DNA of 64,000 bases from Desulfuribacillus alkaliarsenatis (lineage in GTDB: Bacteria; Bacillota; Bacilli; Desulfuribacillales; Desulfuribacillaceae): positions 1 through 64,000 of the forward strand of contig NZ_MIJE01000036.1 in NCBI RefSeq assembly GCF_001730225.1, given 5' to 3'. This document shows, piece after piece, positions 8,246 to 17,147 of this stretch; positions within the stretch are counted from its first letter, which is position 1, and every line of letters begins with the position of its first letter. The position numbers and the translations under genes are program-made. Below the pieces are notes generated by a model. The model saw nothing but the letters and a program-made list of their open reading frames with translations, was not told where the DNA came from and searched no databases.

Positions 8246-9271
8246 TTAGGTAAAATACTGAACCCTAGCTGTGGGGAATTTATTTTGGATTTGCGAGCGC
8301 ATAAAAGCATCTAATTCTGCCGCTTGTTCATTGTGGTACAGCCATTTTCCGCGCCCATATTTACCCCATTTGTATTTGCGTGTTTCCTCATTCATATCGA
8401 GTTTTGTGTTAGGAAAACGTTCAAGTATTACTTTCTTTGCTGCTTTAGTAAATCTATATTGTATTAGCTCGAAGGTTAGGTCCTTGATCGACGAAGGATC
8501 TAGCCTTCTTTTTAGTTTATTGAACATGTCCTCATAATCATCCTGCCAGCCCTCATAATGCATTATAGGCGCTAAGATAAAGCCAAGGGGATACCCAGCG
8601 CTAGCTATCTTCTCGGCAGCTTCAATCCGTTCATCAAGGGTTGCGGTCATTTGTTCGAAATTACGAATAACATAGCTAGAATTAAGACTAAACCTAAACC
8701 GAGTATGATCATTATGCTCAAGCTTAAGTAACGAATTTATATGAGCGAATTTAGTAACAACACGTAATCGACCGTATTTTGATTTAGCAAAAAAGTTAAT
8801 CGCTTTTTTTAGTGAGCCAGTTAGATGCTCTACACCTACTGGGTCGGAGCTACTTGCAGCTTCAAAAAAGGTCAGTCTAGGTGCCCTCTTTTCAATGTGT
8901 TGGTTGATATTATCTAATATTTCATCTGTGTTGACATAGACACGAATATATGGTTTTTTTCCCATAGTTGTTTGTAGATAACAGTAATGACAGCTACCAA
9001 TACAACCAGTCGACATTGAGAACTGGTAGTTTGCTGAGGGTTTGCATATATCAAGTTCCATAGATTTTTTCACACCAACCACTATAGTACGTTTAGCATT
9101 TCTGTATGCATCTATTGGATTTTTACCAGGAATACCAGTTACTCTGTTATGTGAGGGTATCATTTCGACAGGAACGCCTACGTCAGGCAATTTTTTGAAT
9201 AAGGTACGACCAAGTGAATATTCAAGAGCTTCTGCTTCAAAATAGGCCCTCTCAGGCTTAAAGTGTTTCAG
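8246..9271 (-). CDS. splB: Spore photoproduct lyase family radical SAM protein, probable CTG start
   Basis: SplB repairs the UV-induced thymine dimer (spore photoproduct) in germinating spores using a [4Fe-4S] cluster and S-adenosylmethionine. The cluster motif CIGSCHYC (Cys90, Cys94, Cys97) is followed by YLQTTMG, and the C-terminus RYKWGKYGRGKW matches the family. The usual first residues (ERAYFEAEALEYSLGRTLF) are encoded upstream of the first TTG (9190) and are closed by an in-frame TAA. The only suitable starts are CTG at 9271 or ATT at 9277; GGAGG (9283-9279) is 7 nt before the CTG, giving 341 residues, near the 342 of B. subtilis. Where B. subtilis has catalytic Cys141 (FEASCTSD), this protein reads FEAASSSD, so the Cys is replaced by Ser140. 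Confidence 0.85.
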   Translation of the reverse strand: MKHFKPERAYFEAEALEYSLGRTLFKKLPDVGVPVEMIPSHNRVTGIPGKNPIDAYRNAKRTIVVGVKKSMELDICKPSANYQFSMSTGCIGSCHYCYLQTTMGKKPYIRVYVNTDEILDNINQHIEKRAPRLTFFEAASSSDPVGVEHLTGSLKKAINFFAKSKYGRLRVVTKFAHINSLLKLEHNDHTRFRFSLNSSYVIRNFEQMTATLDERIEAAEKIASAGYPLGFILAPIMHYEGWQDDYEDMFNKLKRRLDPSSIKDLTFELIQYRFTKAAKKVILERFPNTKLDMNEETRKYKWGKYGRGKWLYHNEQAAELDAFMRSQIQNKFPTARVQYFT

Positions 9272-9367
9272 AATAATTCCTCCAATACTTTACACCAAGC
9301 GACTTACTTGGCATAATAGTTTATAGTATCAAGTTTAGGTATATTTTTATCATGGGGAGGCTTTTTT

Positions 9368-9514
9368 ATGTCAACATCAAAAAAACGTAGTAATGAACCA
9401 GTAATGTCTAAAAAGAAAAGAAGAAGGGTTAATATCATGAGAGTGGTAATGATAATTGTAATAATTATGATTTCTGTAGGACTAGTTGGAGGCTCTTTCT
9501 TGTTTTTATTTTAA
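9368..9514 (+). CDS. 48-residue single-span membrane miniprotein
   Basis: GGGGAGG lies shortly before the ATG and a terminator lies shortly after the stop, so this looks like a real gene. The first ~24 residues are strongly basic (KKRSNEP, SKKKRRRVN) and the rest is one hydrophobic helix rich in Ile, Val and Met, giving a cytoplasmic N-terminus. Short Firmicutes membrane proteins such as Prli42 or DUF4044 members have a similar layout, but no specific family is claimed. A small upstream basic patch could bind a cytoplasmic partner or lipid headgroups. Confidence 0.6.
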   Translation: MSTSKKRSNEPVMSKKKRRRVNIMRVVMIIVIIMISVGLVGGSFLFLF

Positions 9515-9554
9515 GCATTAACATTTTATTTTAAGCTTCTATATTTTTTATAAT

Positions 9555-9585
9555 AAGCTTCTACTATTGAAGCTTTTTTATTTTA
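9555..9585 (+). terminator. Rho-independent terminator
   Basis: AAGCTTC (9555-9561) pairs with GAAGCTT (9569-9575), and the T-rich run TTTTATTTTA follows. It ends the 48-residue membrane protein gene. Confidence 0.75.
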
Positions 9586-9742
9586 TAAAAAATGTGTGAA
9601 ATAGTCGGAATTTGTGTGTGGTTGGTGTGTTTACTGTTGTATTAGTTATGATTAACAGTTATAATACAGTTGTAAACAAAAGGGATATTATTATATTTAT
9701 AAACAAAAATTAAATGAGACAGGTAATAAGCGGAGGTGCAGT

Positions 9743-11053
9743 ATGCCAACAAAACACGAACAAATTCTTAAATATATCGAAGACCTTCCTGTAGGCAACA
9801 AAATTTCTGTGCGTCGAATTGCTAAGGATTTAGATGTCAGTGAAGGAACAGCTTACAGAGCAATCAAGGAAGCAGAAGCACAGGGGTATGTTAGTACAAT
9901 AGAGCGTGTTGGTACAGTTCGTATAGAAAAGAAGCAAAAGAAAAATATTGAGAAGCTTACATTTGCAGAGGTTGTAAACATCGTTGATGGCTCTGTACTT
10001 GGGGGGCGTTCAGGACTTCATAAAACACTACATAAGTTTGTAATCGGCGCCATGGAAATTGACGCTATGCTTAAATATGTTGACCCTGGTAGCTTATTAA
10101 TTGTAGGTAATAGAAATGAAGCGCATAAAGTAGCTATTAAGCAAGGAGCTGCAGTTCTTATTACAGGTGGATTTGAAACAACTGAAGAGATAAAAAGGCT
10201 AGCTGATGAATTCGAGCTACCGATAATCACTTCAACCTATGATTCATTTACGGTGGCTTCTCTAATTAATCGGGCAATTTACGATCGATTAATTAAAAAG
10301 GAAATTGTCCTAATTGAAGATATATTGTCTAAAAGTGCAGAAATTAGCTATTTGTCTATATACGATACTGTTAAGGACTATAGTACACTCGCAGAAGCCT
10401 CAGAGCATAGCCGTTTTCCTGTAGTTGATGAGGTCATGCGTGTGCAAGGGATTGTCACTCCAAAGGATACTTTAGGACAAGAAGAAGATATGTCTATAGA
10501 AAAGGTTATGACTAAAAATCCGATTACTGTTGCTATGAAAACATCTGTCGCATCGGCTGCCCATGTTATGGTTTGGGAAGGGATTGAATTATTGCCAGTT
10601 GTCGAGAATAGAAAGCTAGTTGGGGTCATCAGTAGGCAAGACGTAATCAAGGCATTGCAGTACATTCAAAAACAGCCGCAAATTGGACAGACTATCGAGG
10701 ATATTGTACTGTCTAACTTTACAGAAGAAAAAGTAGATGATCGATCTATCCGCTTGCATGGTGAAATAACACCACAAATGTCAAATCAGCTAGGTGGAGT
10801 TTCCAGTGGTGTGCTTATGATGCTGATTACTGAGGCTGGATATTCAGCATTGAGAAAAACAAAAAATAGCGACTTAGTAGTGGAAAATATCGTTATTTAC
10901 TTTTTAAAGCCTGTTCAAATTGATGTGAATTTAACTGTAAAATCGCGGGTTATCGATAGTAGTAGAAAGTTTGGTAAGGCTGATATAGAAGTATATCATG
11001 GTGAACAATTAGTTTGTAAATCATTATTAACAGCCCAGGTTTTAGAAAAGTAA
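9743..11053 (+). CDS. ytoI: YtoI-type regulator: HTH, DRTGG, CBS pair and hotdog domain
   Basis: 436 residues, close to B. subtilis YtoI in length and layout. A winged-helix or HTH (about 1-60, KISVRRIAKDLDVSEGTAYR) is followed by a DRTGG domain (about 70-180), two CBS repeats (about 190-310; VMRVQGIVT and VVENRKLVGVISRQDVIKAL), and a C-terminal hotdog thioesterase-like domain (about 330-436). CBS pairs usually bind adenine nucleotides, so this is probably a ligand-sensing transcription factor. The target genes are unknown. GGAGGTG lies just before the ATG. Its position in the ytoI-dnaE neighbourhood matches Bacillus. Confidence 0.85.
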   Translation: MPTKHEQILKYIEDLPVGNKISVRRIAKDLDVSEGTAYRAIKEAEAQGYVSTIERVGTVRIEKKQKKNIEKLTFAEVVNIVDGSVLGGRSGLHKTLHKFVIGAMEIDAMLKYVDPGSLLIVGNRNEAHKVAIKQGAAVLITGGFETTEEIKRLADEFELPIITSTYDSFTVASLINRAIYDRLIKKEIVLIEDILSKSAEISYLSIYDTVKDYSTLAEASEHSRFPVVDEVMRVQGIVTPKDTLGQEEDMSIEKVMTKNPITVAMKTSVASAAHVMVWEGIELLPVVENRKLVGVISRQDVIKALQYIQKQPQIGQTIEDIVLSNFTEEKVDDRSIRLHGEITPQMSNQLGGVSSGVLMMLITEAGYSALRKTKNSDLVVENIVIYFLKPVQIDVNLTVKSRVIDSSRKFGKADIEVYHGEQLVCKSLLTAQVLEK

Positions 11054-11070
11054 GCTAAACACAATAAACG

Positions 11071-11100
11071 AAAGTCAAAAAAAGTCAAACAAAGTCAAAA
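11071..11100. repeat. Three tandem 10-bp repeats (AAAGTCAAAM)
   Basis: AAAGTCAAAA, AAAGTCAAAC and AAAGTCAAAA follow each other exactly, 18 bp after the ytoI stop. A period of 10 bp places each copy on the same helix face. The function is unknown. Confidence 0.8.
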
Positions 11101-11302
11101 AAATATCTCTATAAATGTATATAAAAGACAAAATGTTGGCAACCATAATAAATCATTTTTTTAATTAATTGGATAGTGATGAAAAAAACGGAAATAAGCA
11201 CTGTGACTATATTGCTGACATGGTGTTATTGGCGCTAATGCCTAGTGAATCACTAGTAAATTGAACTGTTATACATACAAGCGCATACCTGTATCATATA
11301 CA

Positions 11303-11337
11303 AAAAGAGCATGACCTATCTGGTTATGCTCTTTTAA
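11303..11337 (+). terminator. Rho-independent terminator
   Basis: AAAGAGCATGACC pairs with GGTTATGCTCTTT (one G-T pair) around a 5-nt loop, followed by a short T run. It probably ends the ytoI transcript or a read-through from it. Confidence 0.75.
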
Positions 11338-11396
11338 TTTGCATAAAGACTATATTACTATTTTGAATTCATATAAACTACATCTAACAACGCACT

Positions 11397-11411
11397 ATTG
11401 GTCAGACCATC
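11397..11411. promoter_or_regulatory. Putative FadR/LldR-type operator upstream of glcD
   Basis: ATTGGTCAGACCATC fits the ATTGGTnnnACCAAT pattern known for PdhR/LldR-like GntR-FadR regulators, with imperfect outer bases. It lies about 88 bp before the glcD start. The FadR-type regulator gene at 16427, in the same cluster, is the likely partner. No clear -10/-35 pair was identified around it. Confidence 0.55.
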
Positions 11412-11498
11412 AATAGATAGCAATTATTTAACAATCTATGTTATATTAACTAGTGAAATGAGACGGTTATAAATGCCTATACAAAAGGGAGGATATAT

Positions 11499-12884
11499 AT
11501 GAACCAAAAACTTATTAATGAATTGATTTCTGCAATTGGTAGTGATAATGTACTATATGAGGACGCTGACTTAGTTAGTTATTCTTATGATGCGACACCT
11601 GACATGCCTAGTCAACAACCTGATGCAGTAGTGACGCCTGAGACAACAGAGCATGTAATCGAAATTGCTAAGATTGCGGATAAGTACAATATCCCTATCT
11701 ATACTCGTGGAGCTGGCACAAATCTCAGTGGTGGAACAATTCCGATAGATAAAGGTATTGTACTGCTGATGGTGAAGATGGATAAAATCATCGAGGTTGA
11801 TGCTGAGAACTTAACTGCAACAGTTGAACCAGGAGTAATTATTCAAGATTTAAATGATGCAGTATCGAAGCATGGGTTAATCTACCCACCTGACCCAGGG
11901 ACTGTTAAGACAGCTACTATGGGCGGCAGTGTTGCTGAGAACTCAGGTGGCTTACGCGGTCTTAAATACGGTGTGACGAAGCATTATATTATGGGCTTAG
12001 AAATCGTACTTGCTGACGGTAAGTTAGTAAAATTCGGCGGGAAAACAGTTAAAAATGTTACTGCCTATGATTTCGTAAAGTTATTTACAGGTTCTGAAGG
12101 TACTTTAGGAATTATTACAAAAATTATAGTTAAATTAATACCTGCACCAGAGACTAGAAAAAGCATGTTAGCTTCTTTTAAAACACTAGATGATGCTGGT
12201 AATGCTGTTTCTAGTATAGTTGCTGGTAAAGTAATACCTGCAACCCTTGAGATTTTAGATAATACAACAATTAATGTTGTTGAAAACTATGTTAAGGCAG
12301 GTCTGCCAACGGATGCTGAGGCAGTGTTGCTGATAGAGGTTGATGGTATTCCTGAGGTTGTAGAGAAGGAAGCTAAGGTTGTAGAGGAAGTTGTCAAAAA
12401 CAACAATGGAGATATCCAAATTGCTCAGACAGATGCTGAAAGAGATAAGCTGTGGGCTGCTCGTAGAGCTGCATTACCTGCGTTGGCGCAAGTTAGTCCG
12501 ACAACTGTACTAGAGGATGCAACTGTTCCTCGTAGTGAGATTACCGCTATGTTGCGTGAACTGAAGCGCATAGCTGAAAAATATGATTTGAGGATTGGAA
12601 CCTTTGGTCATGCGGGAGACGGAAACTTACATCCTACAATCCTTACAGACGAGAGAAATGAAGAAGAAATGAAACGTGTTCATAAGGCAGTTGATGAGAT
12701 TTTCGAAGCTGCACTTAAATTAGGAGGAACACTGACGGGTGAGCATGGAATTGGTATGGCAAAAATGCGCTACCTCGGCTGGGAATTAGGAGAAGAAGGT
12801 CTAGAGGTTATGAGGAAGGTCAAAGAAGCACTTGATCCGAAATACCTGTTAAACCCAGGCAAAATGGTTCAGAGGAGTGAGTAA
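11499..12884 (+). CDS. glcD: FAD-binding glycolate/lactate oxidase subunit GlcD-like
   Basis: 461 residues. Flavoprotein subunit of the 2-hydroxyacid dehydrogenases (GlcD, or D-lactate dehydrogenase of the Dld type). The N-terminal FAD-binding PCMH fold contains YTRGAGTNLSGG and PDPGTVKTATMGG. The C-terminal FAD-linked oxidase domain carries the signatures TFGHAGDGNLHP and LGGTLTGEHGIGMAK, typical of this family. GGGAGG precedes the ATG. It is followed after 1 bp by the Fe-S partner glcF and then by lactate permease, so D-lactate or glycolate is the likely substrate. Electrons probably pass via GlcF to the membrane quinone pool. Confidence 0.88.
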   Translation: MNQKLINELISAIGSDNVLYEDADLVSYSYDATPDMPSQQPDAVVTPETTEHVIEIAKIADKYNIPIYTRGAGTNLSGGTIPIDKGIVLLMVKMDKIIEVDAENLTATVEPGVIIQDLNDAVSKHGLIYPPDPGTVKTATMGGSVAENSGGLRGLKYGVTKHYIMGLEIVLADGKLVKFGGKTVKNVTAYDFVKLFTGSEGTLGIITKIIVKLIPAPETRKSMLASFKTLDDAGNAVSSIVAGKVIPATLEILDNTTINVVENYVKAGLPTDAEAVLLIEVDGIPEVVEKEAKVVEEVVKNNNGDIQIAQTDAERDKLWAARRAALPALAQVSPTTVLEDATVPRSEITAMLRELKRIAEKYDLRIGTFGHAGDGNLHPTILTDERNEEEMKRVHKAVDEIFEAALKLGGTLTGEHGIGMAKMRYLGWELGEEGLEVMRKVKEALDPKYLLNPGKMVQRSE

Positions 12885-12885
12885 T

Positions 12886-14163
12886 GTGGCCCAATATTTA
12901 CTAGAGCAACTAGATGAAGATATCATCAAATGTATGAAATGTGGTAATTGCCAGGCTGCTTGCCCTATTTATAAAGAAACAAAAATGGAAGGTGATGTAG
13001 CAAGGGGTAAAATTCAGCTTGCAGCGGCTGTGTTGAAAGGTAAACTAGGCTATTCAAAAAGTCTTGAGAAGAGACTATTAAATTGTTTAACCTGTAAAGC
13101 ATGTTCAGTTACCTGTCCTTGTGGTGTAGATTGCACGAAGATTATTATTGCAGCAAGGCAGGCGTTGGTTGCTCAGCGCGGTCTACCAAAGGTGAAAAGA
13201 GCAATTTTTGAGCTTGTGAAACGACCAAAGCTATTTGATGTTTCTATGAAAACAGGGGCTGTCTTTAGTCCGATAGCCATAGATAGGAAGGGTAAGCTTA
13301 GGTTTCCTATATTAAATACGAAGAAGGTATACCCTAATCTAGCGACTAAACCGTTCCGTGATCGTTATCCAGAGGCGAATAAAGCAACAGAGAAAGCTAA
13401 AGAAGCAGCAAAAAAGACTATGAAAGTTGCTTTGTTTACAGGCTGTTCAATAAATTATATATATCCTAACGTAGGAAAATCGTTAGTCGATATTTTAAAT
13501 GCTAATGGAATTGACGTTGTTATACCTAAGGATCAGCATTGCTGCGGTGCGCCAGTGTATATACATGGTGATCGTAAATCTGCTACAGAGCTAGCAAAAT
13601 CTAACGTCAATGTTATGAAAAAATATGACGTAGATGCAATAATTACGGCCTGTGGTACGTGTGGAAGTCAGTGGCAAAAGTATTTTCCAGAGATGCTAAG
13701 TGGAGATGAACTTGAGTCTACGGCCAAGGAGATTGGAGCAAAGGTTTACGATATAGCATACTTCTTAACAGACGTTATAAAGTATAATCCTGAAAATCTA
13801 GGACCAGTTAATCGCACGGTAACATATCACGACCCTTGTCATTTAAAACGCGGTATGGGTGTTCATTCTGAACCTAGGGAGCTATTAAAAAGTATTCCTG
13901 AACTAAAATTTGTTGAGATGCAGAATGCTGATCGCTGCTGTGGTGGTGCAGGTTCATTTAGCTTAACACACTTTGATTTGTCGATGGATATACACAAGAC
14001 TAAATCTGATGCAGTCGCCAAGTCTGGTGCTGATACCATAGTTACTGGATGTGGATCTTGCATGATGCAATTTGCAGATGGGAACGATCAGATAAAATCA
14101 GAGCTTCCAATCATGCATACAATGGAAATTTTAGCTGAATCATATCGAAATAAAGAGAAATAG
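12886..14163 (+). CDS. glcF: Fe-S subunit GlcF-like of glycolate/lactate oxidase
   Basis: 425 residues from GTG at 12886. AGGAG (12873-12877) lies 8 nt before this GTG but overlaps the more upstream GTG at 12877. Two ferredoxin-type [4Fe-4S] motifs (CMKCGNCQAACP and CLTCKACSVTCPCGVDC) are followed by two CCG-type cysteine-rich domains with CCGAPVY, DPCHLKRGMG and CCGGAGSF. This is the usual electron-transfer partner of GlcD, likely docked at the membrane. Only 1 bp separates it from glcD, so the two are translationally linked. Confidence 0.87.
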   Translation: MAQYLLEQLDEDIIKCMKCGNCQAACPIYKETKMEGDVARGKIQLAAAVLKGKLGYSKSLEKRLLNCLTCKACSVTCPCGVDCTKIIIAARQALVAQRGLPKVKRAIFELVKRPKLFDVSMKTGAVFSPIAIDRKGKLRFPILNTKKVYPNLATKPFRDRYPEANKATEKAKEAAKKTMKVALFTGCSINYIYPNVGKSLVDILNANGIDVVIPKDQHCCGAPVYIHGDRKSATELAKSNVNVMKKYDVDAIITACGTCGSQWQKYFPEMLSGDELESTAKEIGAKVYDIAYFLTDVIKYNPENLGPVNRTVTYHDPCHLKRGMGVHSEPRELLKSIPELKFVEMQNADRCCGGAGSFSLTHFDLSMDIHKTKSDAVAKSGADTIVTGCGSCMMQFADGNDQIKSELPIMHTMEILAESYRNKEK

Positions 14164-14566
14164 AAACTATAAATTAGACATAATTATATAGAGAAAAATG
14201 GATAGGATTAACTATGGAAAAGAGAAGGAATACAAAAGGCTAAAAAGGCTAATGATAATACTGGAAAAGTAGCTAAATGGGATTTTTCTCAGCTAATGAA
14301 TAATCTGAAATTAGAGGCAGGAAATCTTTAGGTAGATGTAGAAAAAAAAGAGAACTGCAGAAGCATTAGCAGACGAGTTACGATGTTAAGGAGGTGTTAA
14401 TGGGAGAAAATAGAAAAAGAGAAGAAGTCAACAAGTAATATAGTTAAGAAGGAACAGAGAGAAAAAGACAAAGAGAAACACAAAAAGAAAGACAAGAGCA
14501 TCAATAGACAAAACACCAGAGAGTAGTAAGACTATAAGAAGTACACAATATTGAGGAGGTTAAAGC
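14164..14566. other. Purine-rich 403-bp gap before lldP
   Basis: The plus strand between glcF and lldP is strongly purine-rich, especially 14340-14560, and has no complete gene. It contains a suspected broken small gene (14215-14391) and a strong site, AAGGAGG at 14388-14394, in front of a 12-codon open frame at 14400-14438. No terminator hairpin was found, so glcDF transcription may read into lldP. Confidence 0.55.
14215..14391 (+). pseudogene. Suspected remnant of a short protein gene
   Basis: Coding-like fragments can be joined if three lesions are assumed: an early frameshift after ATG GAA AAG, a TAG nonsense codon in NL*VDVEKK, and a slip in the A8 run near 14340-14348. The joined pieces include KANDNTGKVAKWDFSQLMN and RTAEALADELRC, ending at a TAA near 14391. 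No family was recognised. It could also be chance in an A-rich region. Confidence 0.3.
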
Positions 14567-16234
14567 ATGTATGCATTGTTAGCAACAGCACCTATTATTA
14601 CGGTATTTATTTTCTTAGTTGTTCTAAGATGGCCAGCTAAGTATGCTATGCCAGTAGCGTTAGCGGTTACGTCGATTTTGGCTTTAACAGTTTGGGGTAC
14701 TACAGGAACAGTTGTAGCAGCTTCTATTATCCAGGGTGTGTATGTAGCAATTTCATTACTATGGATTGTATTTGGAGCAATCTTGCTATTAAACACACTA
14801 CAGAACAGTGGAGCAGTTAGTACAATTCGTCGTGGGTTTATGGATATTACTGACGACAGAAGAATCCAGGTTATCATTATCGCTTGGATGTTTGGAGCAT
14901 TTATTGAAGGGGCTGCAGGCTTCGGTACACCAGCGGCAATCGCAGCACCATTACTTGTTGCTATAGGTTTCCCAGCGATGGCAGCAGTTACAATGGCGTT
15001 AATTATCCAAAGTACACCAGTATCCTTCGGGGCTGTTGGTACACCGATTTTAGTAGGTGTTAACAGTGGTCTTGATACTGAGGCTGTAAGAGAAGCTGTA
15101 GCTGCAGCTGGTATGGAATGGTCTGAATATTTGTACCAAATTGGTGTGAATGTTGCGGTATTCCACGGATTAATTGGAATTTTCATTCCGTTATTCTTAG
15201 TAATGTTATTAACTAAGTTCTTTGGTAAAAACAAAACAATTAAGGAAGGCTTAGAGGCAGCTCCTTTCGCTATCTTTGCTGGACTTGCGCTAACAGTTCC
15301 TTATATGGCAGTAGCATATCTATTAGGACCTGAATTCCCATCATTACTAGGTGGATTAATTGGATTAGGTATCGTTGTAATTGCAGCAAAGAACAAGTTC
15401 TTAACTCCAAAAACTTCTTGGGATTTTGCTCCTAAGAACGAGTGGGATAAGAAATGGTTTGGAACAATTGAAATTGATGCTGGTGCAGAAAGACCTGGTA
15501 TGACTTTAACTAAAGCTTGGATTCCTTACGTATTAGTTGGTGCTTTCCTTGTTATTAGTAGAACTGTGCAACCGATTACAGAAGCATTTACATCTGTAAA
15601 CTGGGTAATTAGTGATATCCTTGGCACTGGAATTTCCCAAGGCTGGCAGCCAGTTTATTCGCCAGGTGGAATTTTCGTCATGGTTATCTTCTTGACCTTC
15701 TTTATTCAAGGCATGAAGTGGAAAGAGATGAGTGCAGCGATTTCTACATCTGCTAAGACTGTATTAGCAGCATCTGCAGCATTAGGATTTGCTTTACCAA
15801 TGGTACGTGTATTCATTAACTCTGGTATGGGGTCTGATCTTCAAAGCATGCCTCTAGAGTTAGCAGCTGGAACAGCAGCTCTTGCTGGTGGTGCATGGCC
15901 GTTCTTCGCTTCAATTATTGGAGCTCTTGGAGCATTTATTGCAGGTAGTAATACTGTAAGTAACATGATGTTCTCGTTATTCCAATTTGGTGTAGCTACT
16001 GAAATTGGTGTACCTCAGTCTATTATTGTAGCAGTTCAAGCAGTTGGTGGAGCAGCAGGTAATATGATTACTGTTCATAACGTTGTAGCAGCTTCAGCTA
16101 CCGTTGGTCTGATGGATAGAGAGGGAGAAATTATTCGTAAAACGTTAATTCCTCTAGCATACTATCTATTTATGGCTGGTGTCCTTACGATTGTTGCAAT
16201 TGCTATGGGCTTTGGTGTCAACTTACCGATGTAA
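14567..16234 (+). CDS. lldP: L-lactate permease
   Basis: 555 residues with about 12-14 hydrophobic membrane spans. The sequence [17 protein letters not shown] near the start and the late segment [17 protein letters not shown] are hallmarks of the LctP/LldP family of proton-coupled lactate and glycolate importers. GAGGAGG lies just before the ATG. It sits directly after glcDF and before a FadR-type regulator, the usual lactate-utilisation arrangement. Confidence 0.92.
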   Translation: MYALLATAPIITVFIFLVVLRWPAKYAMPVALAVTSILALTVWGTTGTVVAASIIQGVYVAISLLWIVFGAILLLNTLQNSGAVSTIRRGFMDITDDRRIQVIIIAWMFGAFIEGAAGFGTPAAIAAPLLVAIGFPAMAAVTMALIIQSTPVSFGAVGTPILVGVNSGLDTEAVREAVAAAGMEWSEYLYQIGVNVAVFHGLIGIFIPLFLVMLLTKFFGKNKTIKEGLEAAPFAIFAGLALTVPYMAVAYLLGPEFPSLLGGLIGLGIVVIAAKNKFLTPKTSWDFAPKNEWDKKWFGTIEIDAGAERPGMTLTKAWIPYVLVGAFLVISRTVQPITEAFTSVNWVISDILGTGISQGWQPVYSPGGIFVMVIFLTFFIQGMKWKEMSAAISTSAKTVLAASAALGFALPMVRVFINSGMGSDLQSMPLELAAGTAALAGGAWPFFASIIGALGAFIAGSNTVSNMMFSLFQFGVATEIGVPQSIIVAVQAVGGAAGNMITVHNVVAASATVGLMDREGEIIRKTLIPLAYYLFMAGVLTIVAIAMGFGVNLPM

Positions 16235-16262
16235 TGAAAAAATAAAACTTTAATGGTGAGAA

Positions 16263-16285
16263 GCAGGGGGAGCAACTCCCTCTGC
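16263..16285 (+). terminator. Hairpin after lldP
   Basis: GCAGGGGGAG pairs with CTCCCTCTGC around a CAA loop (one G-T pair). It is GC-rich and stable, but the T-tract starts only about 14 nt later after an A run, so it may be an attenuator or a 3-prime stabilising hairpin. Confidence 0.55.
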
Positions 16286-16426
16286 CTCGAACCAAAAAAA
16301 TTTTTCTACATGGTGTTATATAATACTGTTGATTAGAACTGAGTTGTAATATATTATGTTACTGTTATGTTTTCGTAAGGTTGTAGTTAAAAGTTATAGG
16401 AGGCTTCCGAAAATGGGGTGATTGGT

Positions 16427-17146
16427 ATGAGCTTTAAACCAATTAAAGTTAGAAAAATATATGCAGAAATAGTCGAGCAAATTAAAGATTTAATCAAAGA
16501 TGGGAAATTATCATCAGGAGATAAGCTGCCGACATTGAAAGAATTAGCGGAAGACCTAAAGGTCGGACAATCAGCTGTACGAGAAGCCCTTACAGTTTTA
16601 GAAGCGATGGGTATTGTGGAAATTAGGCAAGGCGGAGGAGCTTATATCAGGCAAACCCAACTTGATGACACAATTGAGCCACTAAGCATGATGCTACTAC
16701 TTGAACGAGATTTATCGTTAGAAGTACTGCATGTGCGTAAATTTTTAGAAGTTGGCGCCGCAGGACTTGCAGCAAGACAAAGAACAGAAGAAGAACTAGC
16801 AAAGATGGAAAAGGCTTTAATGGAAATGGAAAAGGACATATTAGCAGGAAACTTAGGAGAACGAGCAGACTGGGATTTCCATTTTGCTGTCGCTGAAGCC
16901 TCGCGTAATTCCCTTCTTATTAGACTTATGCATACAGTTGCAGATAATATGAAGATATCGATGAAAGCAAATCGACGATTGTTGTTCGAGCAGTATGGCA
17001 TGCCTAAGCGGTTATATGATGAGCATAAGAAGATATATCAGGCAATTAAGCAACAAAACTCAACCTTAGCAGAACAAATGATGTATGACCATTTGCATCG
17101 TGTAGAACTATATATGGGTGATTTTGATATGATTGAAGAAAAGTAA
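16427..17146 (+). CDS. FadR/GntR-family transcriptional regulator of the lactate cluster
   Basis: About 239 residues from ATG 16427, which has GGGGTGA 5 nt upstream. An upstream GTG at 16418 would add three residues, but it is 14 nt from AGGAGG. The N-terminal winged helix (about 5-70) contains DKLPTLKELAEDLKVGQSAVREAL and the C-terminal FCD ligand-binding domain (about 90-225) has the usual His/Asp metal site region DWDFHFAVAEAS. Location after lldP suggests an LldR-like repressor responding to lactate or a similar acid. The palindrome at 11397 is a likely operator. A second homologue is at 23814. Confidence 0.85.
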   Translation: MSFKPIKVRKIYAEIVEQIKDLIKDGKLSSGDKLPTLKELAEDLKVGQSAVREALTVLEAMGIVEIRQGGGAYIRQTQLDDTIEPLSMMLLLERDLSLEVLHVRKFLEVGAAGLAARQRTEEELAKMEKALMEMEKDILAGNLGERADWDFHFAVAEASRNSLLIRLMHTVADNMKISMKANRRLLFEQYGMPKRLYDEHKKIYQAIKQQNSTLAEQMMYDHLHRVELYMGDFDMIEEK

Positions 17147-17147
17147 A

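Larger units (their letters stand above)
11054..11498. other. Intergenic region of 445 bp with repeats, terminator and operator
   Basis: No gene was seen here. It holds three 10-bp tandem repeats at 11071-11100, a terminator at 11303-11337 and an inverted repeat of the FadR/PdhR type at 11397-11411 upstream of glcD. The rest is AT-rich sequence without recognisable function. Confidence 0.7.

Noticed and set aside
12877-12885. GTG at 12877 as glcF start
   Set aside because: It overlaps the AGGAG ribosome site; GTG at 12886 has proper spacing and removes the overlap with glcD.
14560-15234. Long open frame on the minus strand inside lldP
   Set aside because: It is antisense to a well-supported lactate permease, shows no ribosome site or family resemblance, and its composition follows the codons of the real gene.
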